Shown: positions 1 through 8,333, counted from the stretch's first letter. The stretch is DNA of 15,231 bases from CAZBWE01 sp964440735 (GCA_964440735.1 CAYTTK010000064.1:1-15231), one strand, 5' to 3'. Notes: generated by a model not told the origin, from the letters alone. Numbers and translations are program-made.

Positions 1-137
1 TAGTCCTTTATACTGCAGCTTGCGACTATCTCGGCTTTGCCTTTCGCAAAGGCCTTAAATTCATCAATGGTCTCTGCGACCTGTTGCTTCTTCGGGTCAC
101 CAAAGACCACCAGTCTGGATAAGCTGCTTTTTGCCAT
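1..137 (-). CDS. nadK: NAD(+)/NADH kinase, N-terminal fragment (cut by window edge)
   Basis: The reverse strand reads from an ATG at 137-135 off the left edge, giving 45 residues that begin MAKSSLSRLVVFGDPKKQQ. A short beta strand (RLVVFGDP) leads into a basic turn and an amphipathic helix (VAETIDEFKAFAKGKAEIV), the usual start of ATP-dependent NAD kinases, which make NADP in the cytoplasm. A Shine-Dalgarno GAGG lies 7 bases before the ATG and supports this start. The catalytic GGDG motif lies outside the window, so the family call rests on N-terminal resemblance alone. The gene has the same orientation as dxs at 5409-7307, and dxs and NAD kinase are neighbours in many bacteria (for example xseB-ispA-dxs-tlyA-nadK in Firmicutes). 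That context raises the likelihood, but another small nucleotide-binding protein cannot be excluded. Confidence 0.55.
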   Translation of the reverse strand, partial: MAKSSLSRLVVFGDPKKQQVAETIDEFKAFAKGKAEIVASCSIKD

Positions 138-219
138 CTCATCGCCTCAAATAGTTAACTTCTCGATTAATTATCGACTATGTCGCACCGACAATCAACC
201 CAAATTTATAGTGAGCCTG

Positions 220-248
220 CCTGCTCTGAGCATAGTCGAAGAGTCGAA
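220..248. repeat. dispersed repeat of the TTCGAC..GCTCAG type
   Basis: The stretch reads, on the minus strand, ATTCGACTCTTCGACTATG followed by CTCAG. It is a doubled form of a short intergenic repeat seen again at 15152-15170 (ATTCGACTCTGCTCAGGAC) and, in shortened form, at 11965-11981 (GAGCTTGTCGAAC). It lies in the otherwise featureless 143-316 stretch upstream of the NAD kinase start. I see no gene between 143 and 316. Confidence 0.5.
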
Positions 249-316
249 TCTATCTGCTCCTCACCCCAGCCCATCTTTGGATGTTCCTTGGCCATTTCAA
301 AAAATTAGAATTTTCT

Positions 317-345
317 TGCATTTTAGCGTCCAATAATGTATAATA
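317..345 (+). promoter_or_regulatory. sigma70-type promoter for the 532 gene
   Basis: TTGCAT (317-322) and TATAAT (340-345) are separated by exactly 17 bases. The -10 box is perfect and the -35 box matches 4 of 6. Transcription would start near 352 and run about 180 bases before the 532 start codon. That leader holds an AGGAGG sequence 7 bases before an aborted ORF (ATG at 375 reading M-R-R-stop) and two copies of a dispersed repeat. Confidence 0.65.
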
Positions 346-425
346 CTTACCATCTTAATGTCAGGAGGGCATAGTATGCGGAGATAAGGAGGTTTCCCCG
401 AGTGTAATATCTTTGATAAACGGTA

Positions 426-454
426 TTAATCCGTGTAAATCTGTGTCTAAAAAG
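426..454 (+). repeat. dispersed ATCYGTGTAAATCYGTGT repeat, copy A
   Basis: This 29-base copy matches copy B at 492-520 at 27 of 29 positions. The two differences are reciprocal C/T exchanges at equivalent spots of the internal half-repeats (ATCCGTGT, AATCTGTGT). Related copies lie inverted at 14911-14934 and 14968-14997. Confidence 0.8.
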
Positions 455-491
455 TGGATCTGTTTTTAAGGGTAAAATTGCTGAAGCGGCG

Positions 492-520
492 TTAATCTGT
501 GTAAATCCGTGTCTAAAAAG
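492..520 (+). repeat. dispersed ATCYGTGTAAATCYGTGT repeat, copy B
   Basis: This is the second copy, 66 bases after copy A. Its A-rich tail (CTAAAAAG) runs directly into the Shine-Dalgarno AGGAG of the 532 gene, so the ribosome site sits at the repeat boundary. Confidence 0.8.
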
Positions 521-531
521 AGGAGAATCTG

Positions 532-1056
532 ATGAAAAGGATAGTTTTTGCGGGGGGCTTATTGGGATTATTATTTACTGCTGCAGCTTTTGCACTTCCG
601 GTAACGAAAGTCCAATACCAGGCAGCCGACCTCGGTTCAGGCAGGTGGCAGTACTGCTATAGCGTAACCAATATCAGCTTGACGCCCGCAATCAAGGAAT
701 TTACCATCTGGTTTGATTATGGGCTTTATGATAACCTGGCCATCGAGACGCTCGACCCGCCTGCGAGTAATTGGGATGAGCTCATTATCCAACCGGAGCC
801 GGTGTTGGAAGATGATGGATACTATGACGCAAAGGCCGAAGCCTGGAACCCGGGTATTGGTGTCGGCGAGACTGTTAGCGGGTTTAGTGTCAGTTTCGAT
901 TGGTTTGGTGCCGGCCAGCCGGGCTCGCAGTTCTATGAAATCATCGACCCTGCGACTTTTGACACGCTCGATTCCGGCCGGACTGTACCAGAACCGGGAA
1001 CGCTTTTGCTGCTGGGTTTGGGTGGATTGTGTTTGCTTAGAAAACGCAGGATGTAA
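532..1056 (+). CDS. small exported PEP-CTERM protein
   Basis: The 174-residue product has a signal peptide (MKRIVFAGGLLGLLFTAAAF, likely cut near residue 21-22), a beta-rich acidic middle, and a textbook PEP-CTERM tail. The tail has P153-E154-P155, a hydrophobic helix (about 157-169), then R170-K171-R172-R173. Proteins with this tail are exported by Sec, processed by an exosortase and retained at or released from the cell surface; no exosortase gene is in the window. The middle (about 22-148, including YCYSVTN and GVGETVSGFSVSF) resembles the short beta-sandwich passenger domains of such proteins, but I do not recognise a specific function. The ATG is preceded by GAGGAG at 6 bases. The next gene starts 68 bases downstream, so the two probably share the promoter at 317-345. 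Confidence 0.85.
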   Translation: MKRIVFAGGLLGLLFTAAAFALPVTKVQYQAADLGSGRWQYCYSVTNISLTPAIKEFTIWFDYGLYDNLAIETLDPPASNWDELIIQPEPVLEDDGYYDAKAEAWNPGIGVGETVSGFSVSFDWFGAGQPGSQFYEIIDPATFDTLDSGRTVPEPGTLLLLGLGGLCLLRKRRM

Positions 1057-1124
1057 TATTACGGAGTTTAGAAGCCGTGTAATTTTCTTGTGAAAGAAAG
1101 CAAAACTGAAAGGAGTCTCGAAAA

Positions 1125-4100
1125 ATGAAAAAGACTATTTTATTGTTCTTCCTTTTAGGGTTACAGTTTATAGTGTCCAGTGTTTTTGGTGACCCTATAC
1201 TCTATGATGATTTTGAAGATGGGGTGATTGATACAGGTCTATGGGTTGTCGGCGGAGCGAAAAGAGGCTGGAGTGAATCACAAGGCACAGGTATTGGAAA
1301 TTGGAGTTACTCGTGGGAAGAAATCATCGACCTTAGCGATGGTTATCTAAGCGGGAGAGTTTGGGGACCAACATCTGGTAATACTTATGGTGCTGAAGCC
1401 TGGGTTCGCACGGTTTACAATTTCAATGACGGCAAGTCATATCTTGTCAATTTCACCTGGGAGGCTGAAATTGGTATTGGGCAGCATTATGACTACTATT
1501 ACATACAGATAACTGACGGCTATATTCCTGAGTTAGGAAGCGTTCATTGGCCAATGAACCAACACCCTACAGGCACAGTTGATTTGCTCTGTCACGATGA
1601 TGGTAGCGGCAATATGTTGCCAGGCCAATCACTGACTTCGGGAATGCCTAAGACTACTTGGTCGATAGAAATTGAACCAGATGGTACGGCTCGACTGTAT
1701 GACGGTCCTGATGCCACCGGCACACTCCTTCATGAAGCAAGTTTGGACACCAACGACGAGTGGTATGTACGCCTTATGGTCATTGATGCAACAAGTTCTG
1801 GTTTCCCGGCAGGTGATGACAGACTTAATTTGTATGAATTTACCGCATCTGAAATTGTTTCTGAACCAGCAACTTATTATGTTGATGACGATGCAGCTGG
1901 TGACCCATGTCATGGCAATCCAGACTACAGCGATCCGCTTGAGGACGGCTCACCAGAACATCCCTTCGATGCTATACAGGAGGCGATAGATGTTGCCGTA
2001 GAAGGTGGTACTGTTATTGTTCTAACGGGTACTTTTACCGGCGACGGCAATCGGGATATTGATTATGGTGGCAAGGCCATTACTGTCAGGAGCCTGAATG
2101 GCCCTGAAACATGTATCATAGATTGCCAGGGAAGCGCAGCAGAACCGCATCGGGGATTCTACTTCCATAGCAGCGAAGATGCTAATTCAATTCTTGATGG
2201 TTTTACTATTACTGGTGGAAATACGGAATATGGAGGAGGTGTTTATTGTGATGGCGTTGCAACCAAAATTACTAACTGTTTAATATATGGCAATTCAGCA
2301 GACTATGGCGGTGGAATATATCGGAAGAATACTGTGTCAGAGGTTAGTAATTGTATAATCAGAAATAATGATGCACTTGAAGGCGGTGGAGTCTACTCGT
2401 ATGGCGATCCTTACTTCATACAGGGCTACATAACGATAACGGTTGAAGCTTATGGGCACATATTCACATACCTTATTCCAGTATTTGGCTCAGGAAAGTT
2501 TGCAAACTGTGAGATAAAGGACAATTCAGCAGACAAAGGCGGTGGAATTTATTATGAGGATAGCGTATCGGAAATTAGTGATTGTATAATAGTGAATAAT
2601 AATGCTGATTATGGCGGTGGGCTTTACTGTTGTAATGCTAACACTAGTATTATTAACGACACTATTTCACAAAATTCAGCTACAAATACCGGCGGAGGGG
2701 TTTATTGTACCGATCCGAATTCTACGGTTATAAGGAACAGTATCCTATGGAATAACGAAGCTATCGATGGGAACGAAATAGCTTTAGCAGATGCGCCGAT
2801 AATGGATGTTAATTATAGCGATGTTGAAGGCGGAGCAAGTGGAGTATATGTGGAGCCTAATAGTACGTTAAATTGGGGCGAGGGTAACATTGATGCTGAC
2901 CCCTGCTTTGTTGGCCTGATAAAAATATACCGTGAACCCCGGCGGGAGGGCCGAGGAAGGGGCAGGAGGGAGTGGACCTACGTTATTGACTATCACCTGC
3001 GGCCAGATTCCCCGTGTATCGATGCCGGTGACCCGAATTATGTACCCGGGCCGAATGAAACAGACCTCGATGGCAATCCGCGGGTAGTTAACGGCCGAAT
3101 CGATATGGGCGCCTATGAGTACCAGGGGCTGCCAGACCTGCTGGTAACTTCTGAGGACATTACTTTCGTACCGGTTCCGGGTGAGCCGTGTCAACCTGTT
3201 ACTATCTCAGCAACAATCCACAACGTGGGATTAATTCCGACTGAAGATGTCAACGTAGTATTCAAAGACTGCGATGATGTTATTGGCTCACAGATTATTT
3301 CAAGTATCCTGCCGGGTGATTCAAATACTGTTTCTGTCGAATATACATGGCCAGAGGCAAGCTTTCGGCTGATTACGGTTACGGTGGACCCGAACGACAA
3401 AATCGTTGAACTTGATGAAACCAACAACAGCGCCAGCAAAGTCTATCAGATAGACAATCCCACCGATGCAAACGCAATTCTTGATGTGTCGTGGAATAGT
3501 GCTCCTGCCTGTTATACCGAAGGCACAACGGCAATTATTCAGGGTAAGGCCGATTACAGAATCGAGATAACCGGTGCCGATGACATTGTATCTCCTGCTC
3601 TCGGCAGTATAGTCACCGCCCAGATAATTGATTCCAATGAAGTAGTTACAAATCTTCAGAGTACTTTGACTGGTCCTGATGGATATTTCTATATACCGTT
3701 CTCTGTTCCCGGCCAGGCAGGTGATTCATTTACAATAGAGATTTCTGTTACGGACGGGACATTAACAGGTATATGGGAAAAAATCTTCTGTGTACAGCCT
3801 TACATTCAAACACCAGATCTGTGGATAGGAGAATTAACGTTTAACGATCAGACTCCGGATTTGACAGATACTGTTACGATATGTGCAACGGTTTACGCAA
3901 GAGCTGATAATAATGAAACAGTATTAAATATTCCCGTAACATTTTATGCTTATCCGCCTACCGGAGGAGTATATCAAATCGACAGTAATACTATTGACCA
4001 GATGGCTCCTGGTGACAGCAATTCTGTATGTGTTGACTGGACTCCAACTGTTAATGGCCTGCATCGTATTAAAGCGATTCTTGGGCCAGGTTTTTCCGAT

Positions 4101-5348
4101 GACAATAATGGAAATAATTACAAATATTCTAATATAATTGTCGGTATGTTTAATGTAACCGCAAGTCCAAGATGGGCGGTTACAGGTCAGCAGGTACAAA
4201 TTACTGTGGATTCAAGAGAGCCACTGCTGAGTGACCAATTGGATTCGATTACTGTATTAGACAGTGTCAGCCAACCAATACCATTTTCGCCAGCAGAACC
4301 ATGTCATCCTTCGCCGACACGGTGGGTCTATCAAACTGACCCACTGCCTGCAGGAACCGCTTTGGGCACAGCTACTATCACAGTAACAGGAACAGATGCA
4401 AGCAGCGTCCAGCATACAACCCAGGGATATTTTGAAGTGTATGAAACTATGCCTGATTTCTGGCTGCATTCCTGCGACATAAGCTTTAGTGACCTTAACC
4501 CTGCCTTGGGAGAACCTATTACTATTGACGCTGTAGTTCACGCCGACTCTTCCAATCCGGAATCAATACCTGACATTCCGGTAACATTCTATTCAAAGCA
4601 TCTTCCGTCAAATGGTGATTATATTAAAATCAGTCAAACACAATATACAGGTGAAATATTACCTAGCGGAGTAAGTACACCTGTCTCTGTACCTTGGCAA
4701 AATGCTGCAAAGGGAGAATATATTATGAAGGTTCAGCTTGGACCGGACTTTTCAGACAGAAACAATGGAAACAATGCAGCTACCAGAGCTATTTTAGTGG
4801 GTGAGGACCTCCCCTTTGATGTGGTTTTTAAAGTTGTAAGCAAAACCCGTATTGACAGAACAGTATTTGACTATGAATGTAATGTGATCATGACTAACCT
4901 TACTGGTTTGACGCTGGAGAACGTCCAGCTTGAACTTCTTGAGGTGTCAGGCAACATGAATTTACCCGATCCTCCTTGTATTTTTAGTTTTGCGTATGTG
5001 GGTCCCGAAGAATCTGTCACCAGTGAAGATACGTGTATCATTAGAGTCGACCGGTCGGTGCCAATTGAGCCAGCAGAAATACATTGGCATTTAACATATC
5101 AAATAGTAGACATATGTGGGGTAATGCAGCAGACATTTTCAAGCGTTGTCTTTCTGGAGCCAAGGAAGATTGCCGGGGATATTAGCAGTGATGGCGAGGT
5201 TAATTTTGAGGACTTGGCGGAACTGGCTGACCAATGGCTTGGCCCGCCTGGGACTCCCTCAGCCGATATAGCACCACAGCCGAACGGTGATGGTATAGTG
5301 AACTTCCTTGACTTTGCAGAACTTGCAGAAAATTGGCAAGGCTTTTAA
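1125..5348 (+). CDS. large exported parallel beta-helix / CARDB protein with dockerin-like C-terminus
   Basis: The product has 1407 residues and a signal peptide (1-22, cut after VFG). Residues about 23-245 look like a concanavalin/LamG-type beta-sandwich (DDFEDG, LDTNDEWYVRLMV). From 250 (TYYVDDDA) to about 590 runs a right-handed beta-helix with GGGVY/GGGIY coils and N-C-x-I steps, closed by a choice-of-anchor-Q-like segment (DYHL.PDSPCIDAGD, then GAYEY). Three CARDB-like adhesion domains start near 670, 897 and 1110, with an Ig-like stretch between the last two. Residues 1351-1406 form two EF-hand-like dockerin repeats (GDISSDGEVNFEDLAELADQW and a second DxNGDGxVNFLDF unit). There is no PEP-CTERM tail. 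It probably acts as a surface adhesin or polysaccharide-binding or cleaving protein; I see no catalytic signature. AAGGAG lies 9 bases before the ATG. Odd insertions lie at 428-456 and 597-621. Confidence 0.85.
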   Translation: MKKTILLFFLLGLQFIVSSVFGDPILYDDFEDGVIDTGLWVVGGAKRGWSESQGTGIGNWSYSWEEIIDLSDGYLSGRVWGPTSGNTYGAEAWVRTVYNFNDGKSYLVNFTWEAEIGIGQHYDYYYIQITDGYIPELGSVHWPMNQHPTGTVDLLCHDDGSGNMLPGQSLTSGMPKTTWSIEIEPDGTARLYDGPDATGTLLHEASLDTNDEWYVRLMVIDATSSGFPAGDDRLNLYEFTASEIVSEPATYYVDDDAAGDPCHGNPDYSDPLEDGSPEHPFDAIQEAIDVAVEGGTVIVLTGTFTGDGNRDIDYGGKAITVRSLNGPETCIIDCQGSAAEPHRGFYFHSSEDANSILDGFTITGGNTEYGGGVYCDGVATKITNCLIYGNSADYGGGIYRKNTVSEVSNCIIRNNDALEGGGVYSYGDPYFIQGYITITVEAYGHIFTYLIPVFGSGKFANCEIKDNSADKGGGIYYEDSVSEISDCIIVNNNADYGGGLYCCNANTSIINDTISQNSATNTGGGVYCTDPNSTVIRNSILWNNEAIDGNEIALADAPIMDVNYSDVEGGASGVYVEPNSTLNWGEGNIDADPCFVGLIKIYREPRREGRGRGRREWTYVIDYHLRPDSPCIDAGDPNYVPGPNETDLDGNPRVVNGRIDMGAYEYQGLPDLLVTSEDITFVPVPGEPCQPVTISATIHNVGLIPTEDVNVVFKDCDDVIGSQIISSILPGDSNTVSVEYTWPEASFRLITVTVDPNDKIVELDETNNSASKVYQIDNPTDANAILDVSWNSAPACYTEGTTAIIQGKADYRIEITGADDIVSPALGSIVTAQIIDSNEVVTNLQSTLTGPDGYFYIPFSVPGQAGDSFTIEISVTDGTLTGIWEKIFCVQPYIQTPDLWIGELTFNDQTPDLTDTVTICATVYARADNNETVLNIPVTFYAYPPTGGVYQIDSNTIDQMAPGDSNSVCVDWTPTVNGLHRIKAILGPGFSDDNNGNNYKYSNIIVGMFNVTASPRWAVTGQQVQITVDSREPLLSDQLDSITVLDSVSQPIPFSPAEPCHPSPTRWVYQTDPLPAGTALGTATITVTGTDASSVQHTTQGYFEVYETMPDFWLHSCDISFSDLNPALGEPITIDAVVHADSSNPESIPDIPVTFYSKHLPSNGDYIKISQTQYTGEILPSGVSTPVSVPWQNAAKGEYIMKVQLGPDFSDRNNGNNAATRAILVGEDLPFDVVFKVVSKTRIDRTVFDYECNVIMTNLTGLTLENVQLELLEVSGNMNLPDPPCIFSFAYVGPEESVTSEDTCIIRVDRSVPIEPAEIHWHLTYQIVDICGVMQQTFSSVVFLEPRKIAGDISSDGEVNFEDLAELADQWLGPPGTPSADIAPQPNGDGIVNFLDFAELAENWQGF

Positions 5349-5394
5349 TTTTAGATTTACGATTGGAATTAAGATTGCTTTACTGAGCTCACAA

Positions 5395-5413
5395 CAAAAC
5401 CTTGAGTATCAAG
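5395..5413 (-). terminator. weak terminator candidate after dxs
   Basis: On the minus strand CTTGA-TAC-TCAAG forms a 5-bp hairpin that includes the dxs stop codon and is followed by GGTTTTGTTG. The stem is short, so this is tentative. The 60-base gap is convergent with the 1125 gene, whose own plus-strand terminator I cannot identify. Confidence 0.25.
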
Positions 5414-7307
5414 AACCAATCATTTCTCTTGCCGTCTCTGCTATCTTATCTGCGTTTATGCCGGCCTGGTCAAGCTGGGCTTTCCGGGAATCCTGTCCGA
5501 TAAATCTCCTCGGCGCACCAAGGACACGAATTGCAGGTAGTTTTTTGTTGCCGGCTGATTTTTCTGCAGCTAATTCGAGCACGGCTGAGCCGAAACCGCA
5601 GGCGAGATTATGGTCCTCTACCGTGATTATAGCTTTTCCCACCTCCAGCAATTCCGCAATATTCTTATCAATCGGAGCGGCAAAGCGGGCGTTTATTACA
5701 TCAACTGCAATCCCCTCCTTAGCCAACAGCGCCTCTGCCTTCAGCGCTTCAGCCAGGACACTTCCATAGCTGACAATTGCGATGGATGAATCTTTTGCCT
5801 TTTTAACGACCACGCTTTTGCCGAGCTTAAACGGTTCGGCACAGGCGGCTTTGACAAACTTTTTCGGCGGAACAAGGTCTTTCGGATACCTTATGACCAC
5901 CGGCGAATCAGCGCCCAATGCAAATTCCAGCGCCAGCTTCATCTCAATCTCATTCGCAGGAGCCGTCAACACCATATTTGGCAGCATCCGCAGAAATCCA
6001 ATGTCCAGCAGCCCGTGATGTGTCGGGCCGTCTGCACCGACAACTCCGGCCCGGTCGAGGCAGAAAACAACCGGAAGATTCTGCAGCGCAACTTCCTGAA
6101 ATATCTGGTCGAAGCTTCGCTGCAGGAAGGTTGAGTAGATACATACAACCGGCCTTAAGCCGCTGCGAGCCAGTCCTGCTGCAATATCAACTGCTGCGCT
6201 TTCAGCGATACCTACATCGTAAAACCTGTCGCCGAATTTTTCTCGAAAATCCACCAGCCCGGTGCCATCGCACATCGCGGAAGTTATAGCGATAATTCTG
6301 TCGTCTTTTTCAGCCAGCTTTGCGAGGTGCTTGCCGAACACGCTTGTAAAAGTTGGCCTGGTCGTATCGACGCGGGTTTGCACCTCGTCACCATTTATCT
6401 TAAATGGACCTGTAGAGTGAAATTTACTGGGTCGTGAATCGGCCGGTGTAAAGCCTCTGCCCTTGCTCGTATAAACGTGCAGAATCGCAGGGTGCTCCAA
6501 TTGCCCCAGCGCCTTGAACAACTGAATAAGAGATTCTACATTATGACCATCAACCGGACCAAAGTACGGGATGTTCAGGCTCTCGAACATCTGGCTGGCG
6601 GGCAGCACCATTCGGATGCCCTTTTTAATCCTCTCAATCGCATCTTCAACACTTTTACCGATGACCGGCATATGCTCTAAAATATTACTGGTGGTTTTGC
6701 GCAAATCCTCGTATGTCTGGCTCAGCCGAACTTGAGAGAAATATTTTGCCACCGCCCCGACTGTCGCATCTATCGCCATCGAGTTGTCATTGAGCACTAT
6801 CAGCAACTGCCTTTTAGCCAGGCCGAGATTATTCAAGGCCTCAAAGTTGGCCCCATTAACAATACTGGCGTCACCGACTATGGCCACGATTTTATCCTTC
6901 TTCTTTTGTCTCAGGTCTCCAATCGCCATTCCAGTTGCTGTTGCTATTGAGGTTCCGGCGTGGCCAACGATGAACTGGTCATGCTCACTTTCATCAGGGT
7001 TGGGAAAGCCGCTTATTCCGCCTGCCTGTCGTAGCCGGGCGAATTTCTCTTTTCTGCCGGTGATGATTTTATGCGTGTAGCATTGATGGCCGACGTCCCA
7101 CAGCAGCTTGTCGTGTTTGAAATCAAAGACATAGTGCAGCGCCAGAGTCAGCTCTACAGCGCCGAGATTGCTGGCTAAATGTCCGCCGATCCTGCTGACC
7201 GTGTCGAGGATAAACTGACGAATTTCGTCCGACAGCTCCCTGAGCTGCTTAACCGACAGCTTCTTCAAATCCGCCGGACTATTTATCTGCTCTAATAATT
7301 CACCCAT
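5409..7307 (-). CDS. dxs: 1-deoxy-D-xylulose-5-phosphate synthase
   Basis: This 632-residue cytoplasmic enzyme condenses pyruvate with glyceraldehyde 3-phosphate, using thiamine diphosphate and Mg2+, to start the MEP isoprenoid pathway. The full length and domain order fit DXS. GGHLASNLGAVELTLALHYV includes the catalytic-type H43. Other landmarks are DVGHQCYTHKIITGR (71-85), the cofactor motif GDAS (145-148) through N159-N160 and LNDNSM, FGPVDGH (249-255), the general acid/base E369, Y391-STFLQR, R419, D427-GPTHHG (H430, H431) and R473. Two deviations stand out. GDG is GDA, which I believe is common in planctomycetes. The usual EQHA after the catalytic Glu is E369-S-A-A. The ATG start gives the expected N-terminus; only a weak GAGAG lies upstream. 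It stands alone, minus strand, with the 1125 gene converging on it and the 7584 gene diverging. Confidence 0.95.
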   Translation of the reverse strand: MGELLEQINSPADLKKLSVKQLRELSDEIRQFILDTVSRIGGHLASNLGAVELTLALHYVFDFKHDKLLWDVGHQCYTHKIITGRKEKFARLRQAGGISGFPNPDESEHDQFIVGHAGTSIATATGMAIGDLRQKKKDKIVAIVGDASIVNGANFEALNNLGLAKRQLLIVLNDNSMAIDATVGAVAKYFSQVRLSQTYEDLRKTTSNILEHMPVIGKSVEDAIERIKKGIRMVLPASQMFESLNIPYFGPVDGHNVESLIQLFKALGQLEHPAILHVYTSKGRGFTPADSRPSKFHSTGPFKINGDEVQTRVDTTRPTFTSVFGKHLAKLAEKDDRIIAITSAMCDGTGLVDFREKFGDRFYDVGIAESAAVDIAAGLARSGLRPVVCIYSTFLQRSFDQIFQEVALQNLPVVFCLDRAGVVGADGPTHHGLLDIGFLRMLPNMVLTAPANEIEMKLALEFALGADSPVVIRYPKDLVPPKKFVKAACAEPFKLGKSVVVKKAKDSSIAIVSYGSVLAEALKAEALLAKEGIAVDVINARFAAPIDKNIAELLEVGKAIITVEDHNLACGFGSAVLELAAEKSAGNKKLPAIRVLGAPRRFIGQDSRKAQLDQAGINADKIAETAREMIGS

Positions 7308-7443
7308 CGGAGATTCTCTCAGTTAACAAATACCCGTAAATGCAATCAAATGTGCGGATACTTGGCTTGTAAAATTCCAATTTTGCACGAAATTTTTAGT
7401 TCTTTTAGCACAATAGCTTACTGTAGAGAAGGGCTTTTGTAAA

Positions 7444-7490
7444 GGGATTTTTCCAGGACGGCCGCCAAAGCCGCTTGAGTCCAAAAACCC
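7444..7490. repeat. imperfect inverted repeat between divergent genes
   Basis: GGGATTTTTCCAGGAC on the left pairs with GTCCAAAAACCC on the right, with a bulged A and a bulged CCA. Inside, CGGC and GCCG pair around CGCCAAA. It lies in the 276-base region between dxs and the 7584 gene and could form a hairpin in RNA from either strand. The flanking T-rich tail needed for a standard terminator is not clear. Confidence 0.4.
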
Positions 7491-7520
7491 TTGCAATTGC
7501 AGCATTGTTAGGTGTATCAT
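7491..7520 (+). promoter_or_regulatory. possible promoter for the 7584 gene
   Basis: TTGCAA (7491-7496) and TATCAT (7515-7520) are 18 bases apart, with TG directly before the -10. Spacing and matches are acceptable but not strong. I found no better pair in 7308-7583. Confidence 0.35.
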
Positions 7521-7583
7521 TGTGGCTGCTAAACGCATATAAAAAATTATTGAGTTAAATTCGGGCTTGGTTACAGAATAAAT

Positions 7584-8333
7584 ATGAAAGCAAGACCACT
7601 ATACCAGCGGATTCTATTTGGTTTGTTACTCGTTGTGCTTTCAGGCGTTTTCTACATCCTGCATTTTGTGATCTTTCGTGATGCCCACCACATTTTCATT
7701 TATTTGCTGGGTGATATTGCTTTTGTTTTTATCGAGGTTCTTCTTGTTACGCTGATTATACACCAGGTGCTCAGCGAAAGAGAGAAAAGGGCGATGCTCA
7801 AGAAGCTGAATATGGTCATCGGCGCCTTTTTCAGCGAAGTCGGTATGTCTTTGCTGAAGCATTTTTGGGTTTTTGACGCCGAGGCCGAAACGTTCGGCAG
7901 GCATCTGAATGTCGATAAGGACTGGTCAGATGAGCGTTTTGATAAGATGGAAGAGATTCTTCAGAAACGGGATTTTAAGATTGATATTCACAGGGGCGAC
8001 CTTGAGCAAATGCGAAGTCTTCTAATTGATAAAAGGTCTTTTCTGCTTCGGCTGCTTGAGAACCCCAATCTTCTGGAGCACGAGAATTTCACGGAGCTTC
8101 TATGGGCGGTCTTTCATCTTTCAGAGGAGCTTTCACACAGAACAACTGTCAGTGGTTTGCCAGATACCGACTATGAACATTTAGCCGGTGATATAAAGAG
8201 GGCTTATGGTTTGCTGGTGCGCGAATGGCTCTCTTACATGGAGCATCTTAAGGCCAATTATCCATATCTTTTCTCTCTCGCCGTCAGGACAAACCCATTC
8301 AACCCACAGGCGAAAGTGGTTCTGGATTCTTAG
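7584..8333 (+). CDS. two-helix membrane protein of unknown function
   Basis: The 249-residue product has two transmembrane helices near the N-terminus (about 8-31 and 37-60). A charged helix (SEREKRAMLKKL, 64-75) and a soluble alpha-helical domain of about 170 residues follow, with the C-terminus at VVLDS. The topology suggests both helices anchor a cytoplasmic helical domain, possibly through a short coiled-coil linker. Local segments such as KLNMVIGAFFSEVG (74-87) and HLSEELSHRT (177-186) look like conserved blocks of an uncharacterised bacterial membrane family, but I cannot name it. The ATG lacks a clear Shine-Dalgarno. Codon use and length support a real gene. It is monocistronic and divergent from dxs. 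Confidence 0.75.
   Translation: MKARPLYQRILFGLLLVVLSGVFYILHFVIFRDAHHIFIYLLGDIAFVFIEVLLVTLIIHQVLSEREKRAMLKKLNMVIGAFFSEVGMSLLKHFWVFDAEAETFGRHLNVDKDWSDERFDKMEEILQKRDFKIDIHRGDLEQMRSLLIDKRSFLLRLLENPNLLEHENFTELLWAVFHLSEELSHRTTVSGLPDTDYEHLAGDIKRAYGLLVREWLSYMEHLKANYPYLFSLAVRTNPFNPQAKVVLDS

Noticed and set aside
37..336. Plus-strand 99-codon ORF at the left edge
   Set aside because: It overlaps the NAD kinase N-terminus on the other strand, has no ribosome site, and continues through a dispersed repeat.
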